From: Sphingobium sp.
GTDB taxonomy: Bacteria > Pseudomonadota > Alphaproteobacteria > Sphingomonadales > Sphingomonadaceae
NCBI GenBank assembly: GCA_030148625.1
Contig: JASBTC010000415.1
Span: forward strand, 1 to 10,817
DNA length: 10,817 nucleotides
Reading direction: 5' to 3'
This document shows, one piece after another, positions 6,219 through 10,817 of the stretch (positions are counted from its first letter, which is position 1; every line of letters starts with the position of its first letter). A model generated the notes under the pieces. It worked only from the letters and a program-made list of their open reading frames with translations. It was not told the DNA's origin and ran no database searches. Made by a program: the position numbers and the translations under genes.

Positions 6219-7384
6219 TCGCGCTTGTCGCCTGCTTCTCTCGCGCGTGCTGTCCCCCCGTGCGGAACAGGCGCGCGGGCCGCGCGCAACTGCTGGAACC
6301 GCAGGACGTGCGTTTCGGACGATCCGAACTGCGCCTCAATGGCGACGGCGCGCTTGAAGAGCTGGCCGATCGCCAGTTCGTCGGTAACCCCCATGCCGCC
6401 ATGCAATTGTACAGCAGCCTGCGCAACGCGATGCGAGGCGCGACCAACAAATGCCTTGGCCGCCGAAATGACGAGCGCCCGGTCGCCATCCCTGGAATCG
6501 AGCGCATCTGCCGCCCGGAAGACCTGTGCCGCAGATAGTTCGATCGCGACCAGCATGTCGGCGATTTGGTGCTGTAGGACCTGGAAGCCTGCGAGCGCCG
6601 CGCCGAATTGCTTGCGCGCATCCAGGTGCGCGCTCGTTTCGGCCAGTAGACGCCGCATCAGGCCGACCGCCTCGGCGCAGATCGCGACCGTGGCATGCGC
6701 TTGGGCTTCGTCGATGGCGGTCTGGGCATGCTCCCCGCTCAGCAGCAGCGCGTCGCCGTCGAGCACGACATCTTCGAACTCGATGTCTGCCGCGCGGCGA
6801 CCGTCGATTGTTCGATAGTCGCGACGGGTCATGCCTGCTGCTTTCGTCGCGACCAGGAAAACGGCGCGGCCCTGCGTCGTCGTGCGGGCGATGACGAGCA
6901 AGCGATGCGCCCAAGGCGTCGCCATCACGACTGCGGCGCGCCCGCGCAAGCGCCATCCGGCCCCATCGTGCGGCGCTGCGCTGATATCATCGCGGTCCGC
7001 GCGCGTCACGGCGAGGCGAAGCTCGCCCGCTATTATCGATGCGATCAGGTCGGCAGCAGCGGCCTTATCGGAATGCCGGAGCAGCCGACCGGCCAGGATC
7101 ACCGTCTCAAGATAGGGTTCGACGACGAGCGCGTGTCCGAACGCTTCCATGATCGGGATCTGGTCCAGTGCTCGCCCGCCATAGCCGCCTTGCGCTTCGC
7201 TGAACCCCATGCCCATCAGGCCCAGTTCATTGGCCATCTTGTGCCAGATATTGGCAGACATACCGGGATCGCATGCGATGATCGCGCGGCGCGAGTCGTC
7301 GCCATAGTCCTTGCGAAGGAACCCCTCGATCGCATTCCGGAAATCGAGCTGGTCGTGCGTGAGATCCAATATCGCGTCCTTCAT
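6215..7384 (-). CDS. Acyl-CoA dehydrogenase, likely non-catalytic-type subunit of a heteromeric enzyme
   Basis: A 389-residue acyl-CoA dehydrogenase starting MKDAILDLTHDQ. It has the N-terminal helical domain, a middle beta domain, and a C-terminal domain with the FAD-contacting stretch RKQFGAALAGFQ and QLHGGMGVTDE. The position of the usual catalytic glutamate (YEGT in the MCAD type) reads QFGSSETH, with no Glu at that spot, and no ER motif of the IVD type is seen. That pattern is typical of the partner subunit in alpha2beta2 dehydrogenases of steroid degradation such as ChsE1-ChsE2; its mate could be the divergent 7497-8729 gene. ATG 7384 is preferred: a GTG at 7420 in the same frame would add 12 residues and put the start inside an inverted repeat. 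A weak GAGG stands close to the ATG. First gene of the five-gene operon; its stop overlaps the kinase start by 4 bases. Confidence 0.85.
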   Translation of the reverse strand: MKDAILDLTHDQLDFRNAIEGFLRKDYGDDSRRAIIACDPGMSANIWHKMANELGLMGMGFSEAQGGYGGRALDQIPIMEAFGHALVVEPYLETVILAGRLLRHSDKAAAADLIASIIAGELRLAVTRADRDDISAAPHDGAGWRLRGRAAVVMATPWAHRLLVIARTTTQGRAVFLVATKAAGMTRRDYRTIDGRRAADIEFEDVVLDGDALLLSGEHAQTAIDEAQAHATVAICAEAVGLMRRLLAETSAHLDARKQFGAALAGFQVLQHQIADMLVAIELSAAQVFRAADALDSRDGDRALVISAAKAFVGRASHRVAQAAVQLHGGMGVTDELAIGQLFKRAVAIEAQFGSSETHVLRFQQLRAARAPVPHGGTARAREAGDKRE

Positions 7385-7496
7385 GCCTCGTTCAATACCG
7401 GTTGCAACTGCGCCCGACACGTCCCCACGGCGGGGACGTCACCGCGCGCGAAACAAGGGTAACATCGTGCCCTGACAAGCCTGCGGGAGCGCGCGA
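7385..7496. promoter_or_regulatory. Divergent promoter region between the two acyl-CoA dehydrogenases
   Basis: The 112 bases between the outward-facing starts must hold the promoter of the five-gene operon and probably that of the right-hand dehydrogenase. The strongest visible element is the inverted repeat at 7419-7439. I could not assign convincing -35/-10 boxes on either strand; TAACAT at 7460-7465 is only a loose -10 match. Confidence 0.55.
7419..7439. repeat. Perfect 8-bp inverted repeat, candidate operator
   Basis: Left arm ACGTCCCC (7419-7426), 5-base spacer ACGGC, right arm GGGGACGT (7432-7439). The arms match perfectly. The repeat sits 35-55 bases upstream of ATG 7384 on one side and 58 bases before TTG 7497 on the other, a usual position for a dimeric regulator site controlling two divergent units. 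It could also fold as a GC-rich hairpin in a leader RNA of either unit. Confidence 0.6.
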
Positions 7497-8729
7497 TTGG
7501 GCACGAACGACCATATCGTTGAACAGCAAGAAGCCGGCATGACGAATTTTCGTGCGATGGTCCGCGCCTTCCTGGCCGCGGAACTCACCCCCGACCTCGC
7601 CAACGCGCCCCGTACCAGCCAGCTGATCAGTGCCGAGCCGCAGCAGCGATGGCACCGAATTCTCGCACGGCGTTGCTGGGCGGTGCCGAGCTGGCCAGTC
7701 GAATTTGGCGGTACGGGCTGGAGCGTGAACGAGCGTGCGATCTTTCGGCAGGAACTGGACGCCGCCAACGCCCCGCCCTTGAGCCCGTTCCTGGAAATGC
7801 TTGGGCCGGTCCTGTACAGGTTCGGCACGGCGGAGCAGGTCGAACGCCATCTCGCGCCGTTGCGCGACGGGGCGGTGCTTTGGTGCCAGGGATTTTCCGA
7901 ACCCGGTGCCGGGTCGGACCTCGCCGCGCTCGCGACGCGGGCAGTGCGGGACGGCGCCGATTATGTCGTCAACGGGCAGAAGATTTGGACGACCAATGCG
8001 CATTGGGCCGACTGGATGTTTGCGCTGGTCCGCACGAGCAGTGAGGGGCGCCTTCAGGCCGGAATCAGCTTCCTGTTGATCGACATGCGCTCGCCCGGCA
8101 TCGAGATTCGCCCGATCCACTCGATCGACGGTCTGCACCATCTCAATGAAGTGTTCCTGACCGATGTTCGGGTCCCGATCGCCAATCTGGTCGGACAAGA
8201 GGGCGAGGGCTGGGCCATCGCCAAGTTCCTGCTGGAGCATGAACGCAGCGGCAGCGTCGGTTCGCCCGCGACGCTCGGCAAGCAGATCGCGCAAGTTCGC
8301 CGGATCCTCGACACCGAACTCGACGCGAGCGATCCCGAACAGCGCGATGCGCGAAACGCGATCGATTTCGCTCTGTGCGAAGCGGAGATCAAGCTACAGG
8401 GCCTGGACGCGCTCGAGCGGCGGCAAGCGGTACTGGCGGTGCGCGGGGCCGCACATCCCATGAATGCATCGATCATGAAGCTGCTGCTTACCGAGCTTCA
8501 GCAGCAAATCGCCGAGCTTGGCGTGCGAGCGTTGCGCGAGGATGCGTTACGTGACCAGTCCGGTCTGCTGGAGGCGGATCGCCTCGATCAGACGCAGGGG
8601 GCGGCGGACGGACCGCAGGTCATGCTCAACTATCTGTTCGGGCGGGCGTTCACCATCTTGGGCGGTTCTAGCGAAGTGCAGCGCAGCCTGATTTTCCGTG
8701 GCCGCGCTGCCTCCTTTTCGGCGCCATGA
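7497..8729 (+). CDS. Acyl-CoA dehydrogenase, likely catalytic subunit
   Basis: A 410-residue acyl-CoA dehydrogenase (396 if ATG 7539 is used). It has CQGFSEPGAGSDLA (130-143) and the NGQKIWTT segment (159-166), the substrate/FAD core of the family, and the C-terminal TILGGSSEVQR (386-396), where the MCAD-type Glu is replaced by Gly. A glutamate is instead present in FLLEHERSG (244-252, E249), matching the alternative catalytic position of isovaleryl-CoA-type and ChsE-type enzymes. This suggests it is the active half of a pair with the divergent dehydrogenase. Start choice: TTG 7497 has GGGAG 7 bases upstream (7485-7489); ATG 7539 has only a weak AAGAAG and would leave a very short N-terminal helix. 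The frame is closed by TGA at 7473, so no other start is possible. Function: flavin-dependent alpha,beta-desaturation of an acyl-CoA; substrate unknown. Confidence 0.87.
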   Translation: MGTNDHIVEQQEAGMTNFRAMVRAFLAAELTPDLANAPRTSQLISAEPQQRWHRILARRCWAVPSWPVEFGGTGWSVNERAIFRQELDAANAPPLSPFLEMLGPVLYRFGTAEQVERHLAPLRDGAVLWCQGFSEPGAGSDLAALATRAVRDGADYVVNGQKIWTTNAHWADWMFALVRTSSEGRLQAGISFLLIDMRSPGIEIRPIHSIDGLHHLNEVFLTDVRVPIANLVGQEGEGWAIAKFLLEHERSGSVGSPATLGKQIAQVRRILDTELDASDPEQRDARNAIDFALCEAEIKLQGLDALERRQAVLAVRGAAHPMNASIMKLLLTELQQQIAELGVRALREDALRDQSGLLEADRLDQTQGAADGPQVMLNYLFGRAFTILGGSSEVQRSLIFRGRAASFSAP

Positions 8730-8887
8730 GCCATGCTGCCTAATCCCTGCAGACGCTTTGTGAGCGTAAGAACTTCCGGCGCTGGAGGCGGCAGCTGTTG
8801 CCAGGTCGGTTCGCCCTATGCGGTGAAGACCGAGGCGGACGACGCAAACGCGACCGGCGAGGGTGGCAAGGATCGCAAGGGAGGCCG
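8730..8887 (+). other. Intergenic gap before the ornithine cyclodeaminase-like gene
   Basis: This 158-base gap has no credible gene. It holds a small inverted repeat, ACGCT (8753-8757) / AGCGT (8763-8767), without a T run, so it is at best a weak terminator. It probably contains the promoter of the following two-gene unit, but no clear -35/-10 pair was recognised. Confidence 0.4.
8877..8884 (+). promoter_or_regulatory. Ribosome binding site deciding the start at 8888
   Basis: AAGGGAGG lies directly before ATG 8888 (3 bases from its last G). The frame is open further upstream to a TTG at 8798, but the intervening codons look like random Arg/Gly-rich translation, so ATG 8888 is the start. Confidence 0.75.
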
Positions 8888-9859
8888 ATGACCATTGCCC
8901 TATACGATGCGGCGGCGGTTCATCGCCTGCTCGATTACCCCGGATGCATCGCTGCGATGCGTGACGCAATGCGCGCGCTCTCGCAAAGCGGTGACGCGCA
9001 GCCGCTGCGCCAGATCCTTCGCATTTCGGACCAGATGCTGTTCGGACTGATGCCAGGCAGTTTGCGCACGATCGACAGTTTCGGTGCGAAGCTGGTCAGC
9101 GTCGCGGGTGATCCGGCGCGGCCGGGACGATCGCGACATCGTGGTGTCGTCGCGCTGTTTTCGGGGGACCAGGGAAAGATCGAATGTGTCGCCGATGCCG
9201 AGGCGGTGACGGAAATCCGCACCGCCTGCGCCACGGCGGCGGCGACTGATGCGCTCGCCCGCGCCGACGCGGAGACGCTGGCCGTGTTCGGCACCGGCAC
9301 CCAGGCCGATGCGCACGTCAGGGCGCTGGGCCAAGTGCGCAACTTTCGGCGGGTTCTGATCTGGGGCCGATCGCCGGCCGCTGCCGAGGTGCTCGCGTCG
9401 CGGCTGTCGTCCGACCTGGGGCTGTCGATCGAAGCGGAGCCGGACGGACAGCGCGCGGCGCGCGCTGCGGATGTCATTTGCACGGTCAGCGGGTCGGTCG
9501 AACCGATCCTGTTCGGCAACTGGGTGCGCGCCGGTACGCACGTCAATCTTGTCGGTTCAAGCTATCTTGGTCCGGTCGAAGTGGACAGCGCACTGGTCGT
9601 CGCGGCGCGGTATATTGCGGACTATCGCCCAGGCGCGCTCGCACAAGCTTCGGAATTGCAGGCCGCGCAGGAGGCGGGGCTGCTGTCCGACGCGCATATC
9701 GCGGGCGAGATCGGCGAGGTGTTGGCCGGCACGATCGCCGGTCGCGAACGGGCTGATCAGATCACGCTCTACAAGTCGCTCGGCCATGTCGTGCAGGATC
9801 TGGCGGCGGTGGCGTATCTGCATGGACAGAGCTTGAAGCTCGCGGGTGACGCGCGTTGA
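8888..9859 (+). CDS. Ornithine cyclodeaminase/mu-crystallin family protein (probable imine reductase)
   Basis: A 323-residue protein, the normal family length. It has FGAKLVSV (65-72) with the conserved lysine K68, the EIRTACATAAA segment (109-119), the dinucleotide-binding loop GTGTQA (135-140), GTHVNLVGS (216-224) followed by EVDSA, and the closing KSLGHVVQDLAA (296-307). The family includes ornithine cyclodeaminase, alanine dehydrogenase, EutC of hydroxyectoine use and BhcD, the iminosuccinate reductase of the beta-hydroxyaspartate cycle. The threonine-dehydratase-like gene follows 22 bases later, the pairing known for EutB/EutC and BhcB/BhcD. That makes reduction of an imine released by the dehydratase more likely than ornithine cyclisation (inference). 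Which of these roles applies cannot be decided here. Confidence 0.85.
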   Translation: MTIALYDAAAVHRLLDYPGCIAAMRDAMRALSQSGDAQPLRQILRISDQMLFGLMPGSLRTIDSFGAKLVSVAGDPARPGRSRHRGVVALFSGDQGKIECVADAEAVTEIRTACATAAATDALARADAETLAVFGTGTQADAHVRALGQVRNFRRVLIWGRSPAAAEVLASRLSSDLGLSIEAEPDGQRAARAADVICTVSGSVEPILFGNWVRAGTHVNLVGSSYLGPVEVDSALVVAARYIADYRPGALAQASELQAAQEAGLLSDAHIAGEIGEVLAGTIAGRERADQITLYKSLGHVVQDLAAVAYLHGQSLKLAGDAR

Positions 9860-9881
9860 GCAACCGCAAATTTTGCAGGCA

Positions 9882-10817
9882 ATGATGGCGAACGCATACG
9901 ATCTTTCCCTAAACGCGTTCACGAACGCCGCGCAGCGCATCCGGGGACTGGCGATCCGCACGCCGCTGCTGCGGCTGCAGGTGGACAGCCAGCATCCGAT
10001 CTATCTGAAGCTTGAAAGCCTGCAACCCATCGGGTCGTTCAAGATTCGGTGTGCCGCGAACGCCCTGCTGGCTCGCCGGCACGCGGTCCAAGGCCTAGTC
10101 TCGACGGCGAGCGCCGGCAATTTTGCACAGGGTCTGGCTTATGCGGGCCGCCAGCTTGGCATTGCAATCCGCACCTTCGTTCCGGAAACGGCAGCCGGCA
10201 GCAAGCTGGACGCGCTTGAGCGGCTCGGCGCGACGGTCAAGCGCATTCCGTACGCCGAATGGTGGGCGATGCTGGCGCAGCCGCCGGCCGACCCATCTTT
10301 CATCCATCCCGCCGCCGCGCCCGAGGTGCTTGCCGGCAACGGCACAATCGGCCTGGAAATCCTGGAAGACTTGCCGGAGGTCGAGACGGTACTGGCCCCC
10401 TATGGCGGGGGCGGGCTTTCCGTGGGGATCGCCGCAGCGCTGCGGGCCGCCGGTTCGAGAGCGAGCACGATCGCCAGCGAGAGCGAAGCCGGTGCGCCGC
10501 TGCTTGCCGCCTTCGAAGCCGGCGAGCCAGTGCGGATCGACTTCAATGACACCACCTTCGTTACCGGCATGGGCGGCCCAGAAGTGCTACCCGTCATGTG
10601 GCCGCTCGCCTGCGACTATATGGCCGGTTCGCAACAGGTCACGTTACGGCAGGTAGCTGATGCGATCGACCTGCTGGCCCGGCGCCATCACATCATCGTC
10701 GAGGGTGCAGGCGCTGCGCCCGTCGCTGCGGCGATCGCGACCCCCCGCGAAGGCGCGACCGTTTGCGTCCTATCGGGCGGCCATCTAGACCCCCAGCATC
10801 TGACGACGATTCTACAG
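9882..10817 (+). CDS. PLP-dependent threonine/serine dehydratase-like enzyme (3' end outside window)
   Basis: The frame is open from ATG 9882 (or ATG 9885, adjacent) to the window edge, giving 312 residues with no stop. It is a fold-type II PLP enzyme: the cofactor lysine is K54 in QPIGSFKIR, the substrate loop is SAGNFAQG (77-84), the phosphate-binding loop is YGGGG (174-178), and the C-terminal motif is SGGHLD (298-303), where the usual Asn after SGG is His. Only a few residues are probably missing. The QPIGSFK form fits the EutB/BhcB-like branch better than biosynthetic threonine deaminase, and no C-terminal ACT regulatory domain has room before the typical end, though the edge prevents proof. 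It lies 22 bases after the ornithine cyclodeaminase-like gene, so the two probably form one transcript. Likely reaction: elimination of water from a hydroxy-amino acid to give an imine/enamine. Confidence 0.85.
   Translation, partial: MMANAYDLSLNAFTNAAQRIRGLAIRTPLLRLQVDSQHPIYLKLESLQPIGSFKIRCAANALLARRHAVQGLVSTASAGNFAQGLAYAGRQLGIAIRTFVPETAAGSKLDALERLGATVKRIPYAEWWAMLAQPPADPSFIHPAAAPEVLAGNGTIGLEILEDLPEVETVLAPYGGGGLSVGIAAALRAAGSRASTIASESEAGAPLLAAFEAGEPVRIDFNDTTFVTGMGGPEVLPVMWPLACDYMAGSQQVTLRQVADAIDLLARRHHIIVEGAGAAPVAAAIATPREGATVCVLSGGHLDPQHLTTILQ

Larger units (their letters stand above)
1614..7384 (-). other. Five-gene translationally coupled catabolic operon
   Basis: Gene order in the direction of transcription is acyl-CoA dehydrogenase, ACAD10/11-like kinase, HSL esterase, HMGCS-like/DUF35 fusion, thiolase. 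Junctions are ATGA at 6218-6215, ATGA at 5169-5166, ATGA at 4276-4273 and TGATG at 2818-2814. There is no room for internal promoters between genes, so the five proteins are expected from one transcript starting in the region above 7384. All five stops are TGA. Confidence 0.85.

Noticed and set aside
7456..7473. AGGG...CCCT partial dyad near the plus-strand dehydrogenase start
   Set aside because: The 4-base arms with no inner pairing are expected by chance in this composition.
8753..8767. Hairpin after the plus-strand dehydrogenase as a rho-independent terminator
   Set aside because: Only 5 bp of stem and no T run downstream.
8900..9541. Minus-strand open frames within the ornithine cyclodeaminase-like gene
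   Set aside because: Composition is random and Arg/Ser/Ala-rich, and the plus strand has full family motifs and a strong ribosome binding site.

Overview
The window is GC-rich and densely coded, and looks like a catabolic (accessory) stretch of a proteobacterial chromosome or large plasmid. The mix of a Baeyer-Villiger monooxygenase, a LuxR-type regulator with an unusual recognition helix, paired acyl-CoA dehydrogenases, an ACAD10/11-like kinase and a thiolase with a DUF35 partner is the style of Sphingomonadaceae or related Alphaproteobacteria. That placement is an inference from gene content, not a measurement.

Layout. Bases 2-664 (+) are the C-terminal part of a Baeyer-Villiger monooxygenase that starts before the window. 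Bases 771-1610 (+) encode a LuxR-family regulator that stops 3 bases from the end of a convergent operon. Bases 7384-1614 (-) are a five-gene operon in the order acyl-CoA dehydrogenase, ACAD10/11-like phosphotransferase, HSL-type esterase, HMG-CoA-synthase-like/DUF35 fusion, thiolase. Its four junctions overlap by 4, 4, 4 and 1 bases. A 112-base divergent region holding a perfect 8-bp inverted repeat separates this operon from a second acyl-CoA dehydrogenase (7497-8729, +). After a 158-base gap come an ornithine cyclodeaminase/mu-crystallin family protein (8888-9859, +) and a PLP-dependent threonine-dehydratase-like enzyme (9882 to the window end, +).

Working model (inference). The monooxygenase turns a ketone into an ester or lactone. 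The esterase hydrolyses it to a hydroxy acid. After activation to the CoA thioester (no ligase is visible here), the kinase phosphorylates the hydroxyl group and an acyl-CoA dehydrogenase eliminates phosphate and/or desaturates. The thiolase/HMGCS-like/DUF35 set then performs the C-C cleavage. The two acyl-CoA dehydrogenases look like the two different subunits of an alpha2beta2 enzyme: only one shows a candidate catalytic glutamate. The last two genes form a separate amino-acid module of the EutB/EutC or BhcB/BhcD kind, in which dehydration of a hydroxy-amino acid is coupled to imine reduction.

The most unusual item is the fused HMGCS-like/DUF35 protein. It appears to have lost all three HMG-CoA-synthase catalytic residues and three of the four zinc-ribbon cysteines while staying translationally coupled to an intact-looking thiolase. 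No RNA genes, CRISPR arrays, insertion sequences or attachment sites were seen. There is no gene-free stretch longer than 300 bases.
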